From JBFHNV01 sp041593595 (GTDB lineage Bacteria > Pseudomonadota > Gammaproteobacteria > HK1), in NCBI GenBank assembly GCA_041593595.1, contig JBFHNV010000001.1:1-64000 (forward strand): 64,000 bases of DNA, written 5' to 3'. The position numbers and the translations under genes are program-made. Below the pieces are notes generated by a model. The model worked only from the letters and a program-made list of their open reading frames with translations. It was not told the DNA's origin and made no database searches. Positions 8,517-16,964 of this stretch are shown here, one piece after another. How positions within the stretch are numbered: the stretch's first letter is position 1; every line of letters begins with the position of its first letter.

Positions 8517-9182
8517 TCAGGCGAGCAGGCTCTCCAGGTAGCCGAGTCGCCGCAGCGAGATGTCGATGCGCTCCTGGTAGTCCTCGTCCACGCCGGCCAC
8601 CGCGTGCGCCAGGTCGGCGTGGAAGAACGCGCCGAAGCTGTCCAGGAACCGCACCTGGTGGTCCCGGTCCAGGACCAGGTTCTCGGCGCCGTACAGGTCC
8701 ACCACCCGGCCCTCTCCCGCCCAGCCGCGGGCCGCCGCCACGAAGCGGGCCAGCTGGCCGCGCGCCCGGGGCATGCGGGCGAGCAACGGGCGTGCCTCGG
8801 CGTCGTTGCCGGGGCGCGCCAGGTCGAACCACGGCGCGCGGGCCTCTGCCAGCACCACCACGCTCGCCACCCCGTCGATGCGGGTGGCGACGAACACCGC
8901 CTCGGGCACCATGTCGCCCAGGGCCTCGCGCAGCCGGCGGTAGTCGCGCCGGTAGGCCTTGATCTGCGGCAGCCCGCAGGCGAAGCGGTGGCGCTTGACC
9001 ACGAAGTTCACCGCCTGTCGCTCGCCGCCGTTCACGAACACGCCGCCGCTCTGCCACACCTCGCAGTTGAAGCCGTGGGTCGACACCAGGGTCGCCACCA
9101 GCGAGCGGGTGTTCAGGCACGCCACCCGGTCCGGAATGCGGTCGCTCTCCTTTCCCATGCCCGGTCTCCCGCCCGCCGTCAT
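8517..9182 (-). CDS. Uncharacterised protein with a kinase-like fold signature
   Basis: A 221-residue soluble protein. I placed the start at the ATG at 9182, which has GGGAGG 5 bases upstream; a second ATG eight codons later is possible. Three segments mimic the phosphotransferase fold in order: NFVVKRHRF (a Lys at the nucleotide-binding strand), then a helix with an acidic/basic pattern, then VVDLYGAENLVLDRDHQVRFLDSFG, where the Asn and the later Asp sit as in the catalytic loop and DFG-like metal site of YrbL/aminoglycoside-kinase-like proteins. No canonical HxD is visible. Function unknown; kinase-like fold is inference from motif spacing. It stands alone between ilvE and a small plus-strand gene. 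Confidence 0.6.
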   Translation of the reverse strand: MTAGGRPGMGKESDRIPDRVACLNTRSLVATLVSTHGFNCEVWQSGGVFVNGGERQAVNFVVKRHRFACGLPQIKAYRRDYRRLREALGDMVPEAVFVATRIDGVASVVVLAEARAPWFDLARPGNDAEARPLLARMPRARGQLARFVAAARGWAGEGRVVDLYGAENLVLDRDHQVRFLDSFGAFFHADLAHAVAGVDEDYQERIDISLRRLGYLESLLA

Positions 9183-9398
9183 GCACGCCTCCCGCGACGG
9201 GCACGCAATGTCCGTGCCGGCAGACGACGGCGCTGCGCACGCCGCGACGCACTGCAACGGGGCGTCATGGCCGGTCGCGTGCGCCTTCCGCGTGCGGCCC
9301 GGCGTGCGGCCGGCGGCGGGATCGCCGGAACCGCCGCGGCGGCGTGCCTGGCACGGTATTCGCTAGGAGCCGCGATGATTGCAGCGGAGGGAACCGTC

Positions 9399-9617
9399 AT
9401 GGCCAGACACTTCTCCATCGGCGAGCGCGTGATCCTGGTACCGGACTGCCCCATCGAGTCGGAGGGCGTGGCACCCGGCGCCGGGGACGAAGGCGAGATC
9501 GTCGCCGCACCGCGCCTGGGCGACGGGCGCCGCTGCTGGATGGTGCGCTTCGCCCGCCACCCTCTGCCGTGGCCGATTCCCGAGCGCTACCTGCACGCGC
9601 CGCGTCCGCAGCGCTGA
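9399..9617 (+). CDS. Small SH3/KOW-like hypothetical protein (72 aa)
   Basis: A 72-residue basic protein starting MARHFSIGERVILVPD. The ATG at 9399 has GCGGAGG 8 bases upstream; an in-frame ATG at 9375 with AGGAG also exists and would add eight residues. The pattern (short strands, DEGEIVAAP turn, WMVRFARHPLPWPIPERYL) resembles small SH3-like barrels that bind nucleic acid or act as accessory folds. No catalytic residues are obvious. It sits between two minus-strand genes and must have its own promoter. Bias toward third-position G/C and two good ribosome sites argue that it is a real gene although it is short. Confidence 0.6.
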   Translation: MARHFSIGERVILVPDCPIESEGVAPGAGDEGEIVAAPRLGDGRRCWMVRFARHPLPWPIPERYLHAPRPQR

Positions 9618-9650
9618 GACCCCGCCCGGGCCGCCGCCCGCCGCATCGGA

Positions 9651-11156
9651 TCAGCGGCCCTTCATGAGCGACCCGAGCAGGCCGCGCACCAGCCGGCGGC
9701 CGATGGTCGAGCCGACGCTGCGCGCGACGCTGCGGGCCAACGTCTCCATCAACCCCTGTCGCGTGCGGCCGGACCCCGAGCGCCCGCCGGCGGCGCCGCC
9801 TCGGCGCGCCGGCTCCGGGTCGCGGCGCGGCGCGTCCGCGGCCGCCTCCTCCCGCGCCGCCGCCCGGGCGCGCTCGGCGAGCATCTCGAAGGCGCTGTGC
9901 CGGTCCACCGCCTGGTCGTAGCGACCGGCCAGCGGACTCGCCGCCAGCGCCTGGGCGCGCTCCTGGGCGAGCAGCGGGCCGAGCCGAGACGACGGTGGTC
10001 GGATCAGGGCGCGGTCCACCACCGTGGGCACGCCCTTCGCGTCCAGCAGCGACACCAGAGCCTCTCCCACCCCGAGCTCCGTGATGACCTCGCGGGCGTC
10101 GAAGGCGGGGTTCTCCCGGAAGTTCTCCGCCGCCGCCCGCACGGCCCTGCGGTCCTTCGCGGTGAACGATCGCAGCGCGTGCTGGACGCGGTTGCCGAGC
10201 TGCCCGAGCACGGCATCGGGGATGTCCTGCGGGTTCTGTGACACGAAGTACACGCCCACGCCCTTCGAGCGGATGAGGCGCACCACCTGCTCCACCGTCC
10301 TCACCAGCGCCCGGGGCGCGTCCGCGAACAGCAGATGCGCCTCGTCGAAGAAGAACACGAGCCGCGGCTTCTCCGGATCCCCCACCTCCGGCAGCTCCTC
10401 GAACAGCTCCGACAGGAGCCACAGCAGGAACGTGGAGTAGAGCTTCGGGTCCTGCATCAGGCGGTCCGCCGCCAGCACGTTGATCTGGCCGAGGCCGCTC
10501 GCGTCGCAACGCATGAGGTCCGCGATCGCCAGCGCCGGCTCCCCGAAGAAGTGCGCCGCCCCCTGATCCTCCAGCACCAGCAGACGGCGCTGGATGGCCC
10601 CCACCGAGGCGGTGCTGACATTCCCGTAGGTGGCGCTCAGCTCCCGCGAGTGTTCCGCCACGAACTGCATCATGGCCCGCAGGTCCTTCAGGTCCAGCAG
10701 CAGCAGCCCGTTGTCGTCGGCGGCACGGAACGCGATGCTGAGCACGCCTTCCTGGGTCTCGTTGAGCTCGAGCAGGCGCGCCAGCATGAGCGGACCCATC
10801 TCCGAGACGGTGGTACGCACCGGATGGCCCTGCTCGCCGTACAGGTCGAAGAATACCGTCGGAAACCCGCGGTAGCCGTAGCCGTCCAGGCCCACGTCGG
10901 CCGCGCGCCGCGTGAGCCGGTCATGCAGCGGGTGCGTGGCGCTCCCGGCCCGGCAGATCCCGCTGAGGTCGCCCTTCACGTCGGCCATGAACACCGGCAC
11001 ACCGGCTGCGGAGAAGCCTTCGGCGAGGACCTGCAGGGTCACCGTCTTGCCGGTGCCCGTGGCGCCGGCGACGAGACCGTGACGGTTGGCGCGGTCGAGG
11101 AGCAGGTGACAGGGCACGGTCCCCTTGCCCAGGAACACACCGGCGGGGGGCGTCAT
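9651..11156 (-). CDS. HerA-like helicase/ATPase, DUF853 (YjgR) family
   Basis: A 501-residue P-loop ATPase. The start is the ATG at 11156, giving MTPPAGVFLGKGTV. Walker A is GATGTGKT at about residues 31-38, Walker B LVFFFDEAHLLF at about 230, and the arginine/sensor block FVSQNPQDIPDAVLGQLGNR follows. This order and the phrase ADVKGDLSG are diagnostic of the DUF853 bipolar-helicase family related to HerA. The C-terminus is a basic, low-complexity linker ending in a Gly-rich helix repeat, possibly a membrane or DNA contact. The family's cellular role is poorly known. It diverges from the ClC-like gene with about 137 bases between starts. Confidence 0.9.
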   Translation of the reverse strand: MTPPAGVFLGKGTVPCHLLLDRANRHGLVAGATGTGKTVTLQVLAEGFSAAGVPVFMADVKGDLSGICRAGSATHPLHDRLTRRAADVGLDGYGYRGFPTVFFDLYGEQGHPVRTTVSEMGPLMLARLLELNETQEGVLSIAFRAADDNGLLLLDLKDLRAMMQFVAEHSRELSATYGNVSTASVGAIQRRLLVLEDQGAAHFFGEPALAIADLMRCDASGLGQINVLAADRLMQDPKLYSTFLLWLLSELFEELPEVGDPEKPRLVFFFDEAHLLFADAPRALVRTVEQVVRLIRSKGVGVYFVSQNPQDIPDAVLGQLGNRVQHALRSFTAKDRRAVRAAAENFRENPAFDAREVITELGVGEALVSLLDAKGVPTVVDRALIRPPSSRLGPLLAQERAQALAASPLAGRYDQAVDRHSAFEMLAERARAAAREEAAADAPRRDPEPARRGGAAGGRSGSGRTRQGLMETLARSVARSVGSTIGRRLVRGLLGSLMKGR

Positions 11157-11293
11157 TCGTGCGTGTACCTCGCGTGCGGGACGGTGTTGCAGGGGTCGCC
11201 GCGTGGGGTCGACGCGGCACCGGGGCCGGAAGATACCGGAGGGGCCCGCTACAATCGACGCCTCGCCCACAGCTGCCGGTCCCCTCCCCGCCC

Positions 11294-13048
11294 GTGGAGC
11301 CGCCATCCGAGCGTCACGAAGCCGGCGCGCGCCTGTCCGGAAACGTCGCCCTGATCGGGCTGGCGCTGGTGACGGGCGCAGCCAGCGGCTACGCCGCGCT
11401 CGCGCTGCTCTGGCTCATCAACCGCGCACAGCATCTGTTCCTCGGCTTCGACCACGCCCGCGTCTACTCCGCCGCGGCGAAGCTGGATGCCTGGCAGGTG
11501 CTGCTGGCGCCGGCGCTGGGCGGTCTCGTGGTGGGGATCTTCGTGCATCTGTTCATCCCCGGCAGGCGCAACCACGGCCCCGCGGACGCCATGCAGGCGG
11601 TGCGCGAGGGGGACGGGCGGATGTCGCTGCGCGCGGGTCTCACCTCCGCCGTGGCGAGCGCCATCGCCATCGGGTCCGGCGCGTCGCTGGGGCGCTACGG
11701 GCCCACGGTTCACCTGGGCGCCAGCGTCGCGTCGTGGATCGGCATGCGCCTGAAGCGCGTGCGCGCCGAGCGCCACGTGCTCATCGGCTGCGGCGTGGCC
11801 GCCGCCATCTCGGCGTCGTTCAACGCGCCGCTGGCGGGCGTGCTGTTCGCCCACGAGGTGATGCTGGACGCCTTCGCGCGGCGCGGCTTCGTTGCCATCG
11901 CCATCGCGTCGGTGACCGGCCAGGCGGTGGCCCGTGCCCAGGGCGCGCACTTCTCCCTGGCGTCGCTGGGCGGCTACCAGATCGGCCACAATCACGAGTA
12001 CCTGCTGTTCGCGCTGGTGGGCGTGTGCGGCGGCATCACCGCCATCGCCTACATCCGGGGGCTGGAATGGGGTGGCGTCGCCGCGGGCCGGGTGCGCGTG
12101 CCACAGTGGTGCAAGCCCGCCATCGCCGGACTCATCCTCGGCGCGCTGGCGACCCGCTACCCGCAGGTGCTGGGGCTCGGCGACGAGGCCATCCACGACG
12201 CCATCGGACAGCTCTTCGCGCTACCGCTGCTGCTCGCACTGCTGGCCGCGAAGCTGTTCGCCACCTGCCTGTGCCGCGGCTTCGGGTTTCCCGGCGGGGT
12301 GATCGGGCCGTCGCTGCTGATGGGCGCGCTGCTCGGCAGCGCGCTGGGGCAGGGATTGAAGATCCTGGACCCGGGCCTGGTGTCCTCCGTGCCGGTGTAC
12401 GCGGTGGCGGGTATGGGCGCGCTGATCAGCTGCGTCATGGGGGCGCCGCTCACCACCATCGTGCTGGTCTTCGAGCTGACCGGCTCCTACCCGCTGACCA
12501 CCGCGGTCATGGTCTCCGTGGTGCTCGCCAGCGTCACCGTGAGCCGGCTGTTCCCGTACTCCTGGTTCAATCTGCAGCTGCTGCGCCGGGGCGTGGACGT
12601 GCGCGCGGGGCGCGAGGTGCGGATCATGCGCGACCGTCGGGTAGCGGAGCTGGTGGACGCGCGGGTGCCCACGCTCGCACCCGGGGCGAGCGTGGGCGAG
12701 GCGCTCGCGCGGATGCTCGAGCTGGATGCGGTGGCGCTGCCCGTGGTGGATGCGGACGGCGTGCTGCGCGGCCAGATCGCCCTGGCGGCGCTGATGCGGG
12801 CGGCGGACGCGGAGCGCGACGACGAGCCGGTATCGGACTTCGCCACCATGCCGGGGATCGTGCTCGAATCCGATTCCAGCCTGGACGCGGCCATGAAGCA
12901 GCTGCGCTACTTCATGGGCGTGAGCGTCCCGGTGGTGGACCAGGCGTCACGCATGCGCTTCGCCGGCGTCGTCTACCAGAGCAGCATCATCGGCGCCTAC
13001 GACGACGCCGTGGCGCAGGCGCGCGAGGAGGAACGCGGCGGGGGCTGA
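11294..13048 (+). CDS. ClC-family chloride channel-like protein with C-terminal CBS pair, lacking the gating glutamates
   Basis: About 584 residues: a ClC membrane domain (residues about 15-430) followed by two CBS motifs (about 440-575). The GTG at 11294 gives an ordinary N-terminus; no ribosome site is clear, so the start is uncertain. ClC landmarks are present: GSGASLGRYGP (helix-F signature, normally GREGP), SFNAPLAGVLFAHEVM (helix H) and GFGFPGGVIGPSLLMGA (normally GxFxP). The external gating Glu is Tyr135 and the internal proton Glu is Val189, so it cannot use the proton-coupled mechanism of EcClcA and is more likely a passive channel or a divergent transporter. The CBS pair may sense adenine nucleotides. 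Convergent with hspQ, 15 bases between the stops. Confidence 0.88.
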   Translation: MEPPSERHEAGARLSGNVALIGLALVTGAASGYAALALLWLINRAQHLFLGFDHARVYSAAAKLDAWQVLLAPALGGLVVGIFVHLFIPGRRNHGPADAMQAVREGDGRMSLRAGLTSAVASAIAIGSGASLGRYGPTVHLGASVASWIGMRLKRVRAERHVLIGCGVAAAISASFNAPLAGVLFAHEVMLDAFARRGFVAIAIASVTGQAVARAQGAHFSLASLGGYQIGHNHEYLLFALVGVCGGITAIAYIRGLEWGGVAAGRVRVPQWCKPAIAGLILGALATRYPQVLGLGDEAIHDAIGQLFALPLLLALLAAKLFATCLCRGFGFPGGVIGPSLLMGALLGSALGQGLKILDPGLVSSVPVYAVAGMGALISCVMGAPLTTIVLVFELTGSYPLTTAVMVSVVLASVTVSRLFPYSWFNLQLLRRGVDVRAGREVRIMRDRRVAELVDARVPTLAPGASVGEALARMLELDAVALPVVDADGVLRGQIALAALMRAADAERDDEPVSDFATMPGIVLESDSSLDAAMKQLRYFMGVSVPVVDQASRMRFAGVVYQSSIIGAYDDAVAQAREEERGGG

Positions 13049-13063
13049 CGCCGCCGGCGGGTG

Positions 13064-13393
13064 TCAGTGGACGTTACCGGTGCGCAGCGCGTAGCTGTCG
13101 CCGTGCAGCTCCTCGAACAGCAGCGGCACCTGGGGATGGTTCACGGGCTCGCCGCTCTCGTCCACCACCAGGTTCTGCTCCGAGACGTAGGCCACGTAGC
13201 TCGAATCCTCGTTCTCCGCCAGCAGGTGGTAGTAGGGCTGGTCCTTGCGCGGCCGGCGATCGGCCGGGATGGACAGCCACCACTCCTCGGTGTTGGCGAA
13301 CTCCGCATCTACGTCGAACACGACGCCCCGGAACGGGTAGATCCGGTGGCGAACCACCTGACCCAGCTTGAATTTGGCGCGATATTCACTCAT
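13064..13393 (-). CDS. hspQ: Heat-shock protein HspQ
   Basis: A 109-residue protein beginning MSEYRAKFKLGQVVRHR, then YPFRGVVFDVDAEFANTEEW, YYHLLAENEDSSYVAYVSEQ and a C-terminal LFEELHGDSY. These blocks match HspQ (YccV), a small hemimethylated-DNA-binding-fold protein that acts as a specificity factor for Lon and modulates DnaA degradation. Length is normal for the family. The ATG at 13393 is preceded by AGGTGA. The 255-base region upstream, shared with the divergent TerB-like gene, must hold a heat-responsive promoter, but I could not define one with confidence. Confidence 0.95.
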   Translation of the reverse strand: MSEYRAKFKLGQVVRHRIYPFRGVVFDVDAEFANTEEWWLSIPADRRPRKDQPYYHLLAENEDSSYVAYVSEQNLVVDESGEPVNHPQVPLLFEELHGDSYALRTGNVH

Positions 13394-13648
13394 GGCGCTC
13401 ACCTGGGGTTCGCAAGCCGTCGTTTCAAGTGCATGCAAGGATCTTGCCATGATTACTCGGACCGCGCCGGGCCCGGTCGGTTCCTGCCACGGTCTGCAGG
13501 CGTGTCGTCGCCCCCCGACGCACGCCGCCGCCGCGGCGCACCGGGAATCCCTCCCGGGGCCGTGACCTCCCTGGCGAGAGCGCCGGGCGACGTCGATAAT
13601 GTGGCGACGCCAGCATGGCGCCCCGGGCGGCGGCAGATTCGGTCCAGG

Positions 13649-14125
13649 ATGTCCGGCTACCTGCAAAGCCTTCTCGACGACTACCGCACCGTGATGGAGC
13701 GGTACCGCAACCGGCCGTTCCTGAACGCCGCCATGGCTGCCTGCGCGCTCGCCGCCTGCGCCGAGGGCGAGGTCACCTTCAGCCAGCGCATCCGGGTAGA
13801 CCAGATCCTCGACACCCTGGAGCGGCTGAAGGTCTTCGATCCCCACGAGGGCGTGGACCTGTTCAACCACTACGCCGAGGCGATACTGGAATCGCCGAAG
13901 GAAGGGCAGGCCCGCGCGCAGGCCGCGGTGAAAGCCTTCACCGGCGACCCCGAGAGCGCCGGCCTGCTGGTGCGCATCTGTCTGGCGGTGGCCGAGGCGG
14001 CCGGGGACAAGAGCATCAGCCAACAGGTGCAGATCGTCATGCTGTGCAGCTTGCTGGGGGTGGAGCCGCGTTTTGCCGGACTCTATACCGCCGAGACCGG
14101 GGCCGGGCTCGCACCATCGCGGTGA
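13649..14125 (+). CDS. TerB-like tellurite-resistance-family protein
   Basis: A 158-residue all-helical soluble protein starting MSGYLQSLLDDYRTVMERYR. The central FLNAAMAACALAACAEGEVT and the later LVRICLAVAEAAGDKSISQQ repeat the TerB/DjlA-N pattern in which acidic residues after a hydrophobic helix (AxGE...S, DGxIS-like) bind metal. The ATG at 13649 has a short AGG just upstream. TerB domains occur in tellurite and metal-stress systems and as adaptors; no ter genes are nearby, so the role is open. A universal stress protein gene follows 95 bases downstream on the same strand, fitting a stress-related setting. Confidence 0.75.
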   Translation: MSGYLQSLLDDYRTVMERYRNRPFLNAAMAACALAACAEGEVTFSQRIRVDQILDTLERLKVFDPHEGVDLFNHYAEAILESPKEGQARAQAAVKAFTGDPESAGLLVRICLAVAEAAGDKSISQQVQIVMLCSLLGVEPRFAGLYTAETGAGLAPSR

Positions 14126-14220
14126 CGTCCGTGCCCGACCCCGGGCTTGATCGCGGTCAAGACCGAGGCGCGCGCGGCCGGCCACCATCGAATCCACTCA
14201 TCATGATGGGAGGCCGTTTG

Positions 14221-15051
14221 ATGGCCATCAAGGACATACTGGTGCACCTGTCGGACGAGGCGGCCTGCGCTGCGCGGGTGGACGCCGCGGCGGCCCTGGC
14301 CGAAGCGCACGATGCCCACCTCACGGGGCTGTACACCCTCTGGGTGCCGCCCCTGCCGGGCTACGTGGCGACCCAGATCGGCGAGGAGCTCGTGGCCCGT
14401 CAGCGCGCTGTCTACACCTCGCGCGCGGAGGATGCCAGCAACGCATTCTCGGAGCGCGCGCGCAGGGTCGGGATTCCCTTCGAGGCGCGGACCATCGAGG
14501 GCCGCGTCATCGACGTGCTCATCCGCAACACGCGCTACAGCGACCTGGTGATCATGGGTCGCCATGAGGAGACCGCCGTGGAGCGGCCCATCGGGGTGGT
14601 GGAGGCGGTGGTGCTGGGGTCCGGCAAGCCAGTGCTGGTGCTGCCGGACGAAGGCGCCCCGCAAGGGATCGGAACCCATGTCACGGCGGCCTGGAACGGC
14701 TCACGCGAGGCGGTGCGCGCCATCGACGCGGCACTGCCGCTGCTCGAGCGCGCGGAGCGGGTCGACGTGATCGCGGTGAACCCGCGGGGGGTGCGCGGCA
14801 CCCACGGCGACGTGCCCGGCGCCGACCTGGCGGCGCACCTGGCGCGCCACGGGGTCCGCGCCGAAGCCCAGGCGGTGGACAGCTCCGGGCGAAGCGTCGG
14901 CGAGACGCTGCTGGCCCGGGCCCACGCCGACGGCGCGAACCTGCTGGTGATGGGCGCCTATGGTCACGCCCGCTGGCGCGAGGTGGTGATGGGCGGCGTG
15001 ACGGCCCACGTCCTGCGCGACGCGCCCATCCCGGTCCTGATGGCGCACTGA
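14221..15051 (+). CDS. Universal stress protein with two tandem Usp domains
   Basis: A 276-residue cytosolic protein starting MAIKDILVHLSDEAAC, with GGGAGG about 8 bases before the ATG. It contains two UspA folds: residues 1-145, ending in LVIMGRHEET and VLGSGKPVLVLPD, and 150-276, ending in LLVMGAYGHARWREVVMGG, which is the G-2x-G-9x-G(S/T)-like ATP-binding signature. The first domain has a weaker nucleotide motif. Tandem Usp proteins respond to starvation, oxidative or salt stress; the target is unknown. A GC-rich inverted repeat just after the stop may end the transcript. Confidence 0.9.
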   Translation: MAIKDILVHLSDEAACAARVDAAAALAEAHDAHLTGLYTLWVPPLPGYVATQIGEELVARQRAVYTSRAEDASNAFSERARRVGIPFEARTIEGRVIDVLIRNTRYSDLVIMGRHEETAVERPIGVVEAVVLGSGKPVLVLPDEGAPQGIGTHVTAAWNGSREAVRAIDAALPLLERAERVDVIAVNPRGVRGTHGDVPGADLAAHLARHGVRAEAQAVDSSGRSVGETLLARAHADGANLLVMGAYGHARWREVVMGGVTAHVLRDAPIPVLMAH

Positions 15052-15053
15052 CA

Positions 15054-15101
15054 GCCGGCAAAGGCATCGCCCGCCGCGGTCGCGGTGATGCACTTGCCGG
15101 C
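15054..15101 (+). terminator. Possible stem-loop downstream of the universal stress protein gene
   Basis: GCCGGCAAAGGCATC and GATGCACTTGCCGGC pair at 13 of 15 positions across an 18-base loop, starting 3 bases after the stop codon. No T-tract follows, so it is either a Rho-dependent pause/mRNA-stabilising hairpin or a weak terminator. Confidence 0.4.
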
Positions 15102-15185
15102 GCCGGCCACCACGGCCGGGAGCACGCGACTCCCGTGCGCTGCGCGCGGGCTGTTATTCTTCGCCGGCCTCCCGCCGTCACTGCC

Positions 15186-15578
15186 ATGCGCCACCGAGTC
15201 ACCCATCTGCCCGCAGCCGTCGTCACCGCTGCCCTGCTCGCGGGGCCCGCTGCCGCGCGCGCCGGCGGCGATGCACCCTGGGGCTACGCCATCGGCGTCA
15301 CGCGGGCACCGGCGCAGGCCAACTTCTGTGACGAGCGAGAGGACGCGCTGGAGATCGCCCACATCTTCGAGCGCTTCGGTGCGCGCACCGGCTTCTCGGC
15401 CCTGTCCAACGCCCCGGGCTGCTCCCTGCAGGTGCGGGGCATCACACCGCGGTCGCTGCTCCACCGGGTGCGCGTCGAGCTCGAGGACGGCGGCGAATAC
15501 CACGTGAACTTCATCCACGTGGAGACCGACGACGGCAGCACGCTGGTGCTGGTCACCACCCGCCGGCTCACCGAGTAG
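15186..15578 (+). CDS. Secreted or periplasmic hypothetical protein
   Basis: A 130-residue protein. With the ATG at 15186 the N-terminus (MRHRVTHLPAAVVTAALLAG, then PAAARAGGD) is a classical signal peptide with an AxA cleavage site near residue 26. The mature part is about 105 residues with two Cys (NFCDEREDAL and APGCSLQV) that could form a disulfide in the periplasm, and a strand-rich C-terminus. I do not recognise the family. The stop lies 5 bases before the flavin-reductase ATG, so the two are probably cotranscribed. Confidence 0.7.
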   Translation: MRHRVTHLPAAVVTAALLAGPAAARAGGDAPWGYAIGVTRAPAQANFCDEREDALEIAHIFERFGARTGFSALSNAPGCSLQVRGITPRSLLHRVRVELEDGGEYHVNFIHVETDDGSTLVLVTTRRLTE

Positions 15579-15583
15579 CCCGC

Positions 15584-16195
15584 ATGTTCTACCGCACGGA
15601 CGGCGACCACGGCCTGCCCCACAACCCCTTCAAGGCGCTGGTGGCGCCGCGGCCCATCGGCTGGATCAGCTCCGTGTCCGCCGACGGCGTGGTGAACCTC
15701 GCGCCCTACTCCTTCTTCAACGCCGTGTCGGACCGGCCGCCCATGGTGATGTTCGCCGCCAACGGCCGTCACGCCACCGGCGGGCACAAAGACTCGCTGA
15801 AGAACGTGCAGGAGACGGGCGAGTTCGTGTGCAGCCTGGCCACGTGGGATCTGCGCGAGTCCATGAACGCGAGCTCGGCCGACGTGGGCCGGGAGGTGGA
15901 CGAGTTCGCGCTGGTCGGGCTAACCCCCGAGCCCGCCGAGCTGGTCAGGCCGCCACGGGTGAAGGAGAGCCCCGTGCACCTGGAGTGCCGCTGGCTGCAC
16001 ACGGTGACCCTGCCCTGCGACGCGGCGGGCATGTCCAACAACGTGGTGTTCGGCCACGTGATCGGCATCCACATCGACGATACGGTGATCACCGACGGGC
16101 TCATCGACGTCCCGAAGATTCGCCCCATCGCGCGTCTCGGCTACTTCGACTACGCGGTAGTCAGCGAGACCTTCGCCATGAAGCGGCCGCGCTGA
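15584..16195 (+). CDS. Flavin reductase / FMN-binding split-barrel family protein
   Basis: A 203-residue protein with the flavin reductase-like (DIM6/NTAB) fold. VAPRPIGWISSVSADGVVNLAPYSFF is the diagnostic FMN-binding block, and NNVVFGHVIGIHIDD with a C-terminal RLGYFDYAVV completes the domain. Members bind FMN and either supply reduced flavin to monooxygenases or perform their own oxidation; no monooxygenase gene is adjacent. It is a single base upstream of otsB, so it is the likely promoter-proximal gene of the trehalose series, though a functional link is not obvious. Confidence 0.88.
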   Translation: MFYRTDGDHGLPHNPFKALVAPRPIGWISSVSADGVVNLAPYSFFNAVSDRPPMVMFAANGRHATGGHKDSLKNVQETGEFVCSLATWDLRESMNASSADVGREVDEFALVGLTPEPAELVRPPRVKESPVHLECRWLHTVTLPCDAAGMSNNVVFGHVIGIHIDDTVITDGLIDVPKIRPIARLGYFDYAVVSETFAMKRPR

Positions 16196-16196
16196 C

Positions 16197-16964
16197 GTGT
16201 CGGGCGACGCTGGCGGCACGACGCCGCCGCTGCCGCGGCGCGGCGCGCGGTGGGCGCTGTTCCTGGACTTCGACGGCACGCTCACCGAGATCGCCAGCCA
16301 CCCCGATGGCGTCCGCGTGGCCGCAGGCGTGCACGAACTGCTCGCGCGCCTCGAGCGCGGCCTCGGCGGGGCGCTGGCTCTGGTGAGCGGACGGCAGCTG
16401 GACAGCCTCGACCGGCACCTGCATCCGGCACGTCCACCGGCCGCGGGGATGCACGGCCTCGAACGGCGCAACGTGCACGGACCGCAATCCGACGACGCGA
16501 GCGGCGAGCTGGCGGCCGCGGGTCGCGCCCTCGCGGCGTGGGTGGCGGGCCACCCGGGCTTGGTGCTGGAGGACAAGGGCGAGGCGCTGACCCTGCACTA
16601 CCGCAACGCCCCGGAGCTCGAGAAGGCGTGCCGCGAGCGGGTCGAGGCGCTGGTCTCGGAGCTGCCGCGCCACCACGTGATGGGCGGCAAGATGGTGCTG
16701 GAGATCAAGCCGCGCCACGTCGACAAGGGCACCGCCATCGGCGCATTCATGGACGAGCCCCCGTTCCGCGGCCGCGTGCCCGTGTTCGCCGGCGACGACC
16801 GCACCGACGAGGACGGCTTCGCGTGGGTCAACGCCCGCGACGGAATCAGCATCAAGGTGGGTGACGGCGAGACCTGCGCCCGCTACCGGCTCGACGGAGT
16901 GCCGGCGCTGCACGACTGGCTCGCGCGGCTGGCCCGCACCATCGACGCGGGAGACGCCGCGTGA
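16197..16964 (+). CDS. otsB: Trehalose-6-phosphate phosphatase
   Basis: A 255-residue HAD-superfamily phosphatase starting at GTG 16197, one base after the previous stop. Motif I FLDFDGTLTEI carries the nucleophilic Asp and the acid/base Asp; motif II LVSGRQLDSL supplies the Ser; KMVLEIKPRHVDKGTAI provides the Lys; FAGDDRTDEDGF is the motif IV metal site. All are the trehalose-phosphatase versions, and length is normal. It converts trehalose 6-phosphate to trehalose. The stop overlaps the start of the GH15 gene (GTGA), implying coupling. Regulation is not visible in the sequence. Confidence 0.95.
   Translation: MSGDAGGTTPPLPRRGARWALFLDFDGTLTEIASHPDGVRVAAGVHELLARLERGLGGALALVSGRQLDSLDRHLHPARPPAAGMHGLERRNVHGPQSDDASGELAAAGRALAAWVAGHPGLVLEDKGEALTLHYRNAPELEKACRERVEALVSELPRHHVMGGKMVLEIKPRHVDKGTAIGAFMDEPPFRGRVPVFAGDDRTDEDGFAWVNARDGISIKVGDGETCARYRLDGVPALHDWLARLARTIDAGDAA

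Noticed and set aside
11125..13371. A 748-codon plus-strand frame overlapping the ClC-like gene
   Set aside because: It is out of frame with the ClC and CBS motifs and made of Arg/Gly/Ala runs.
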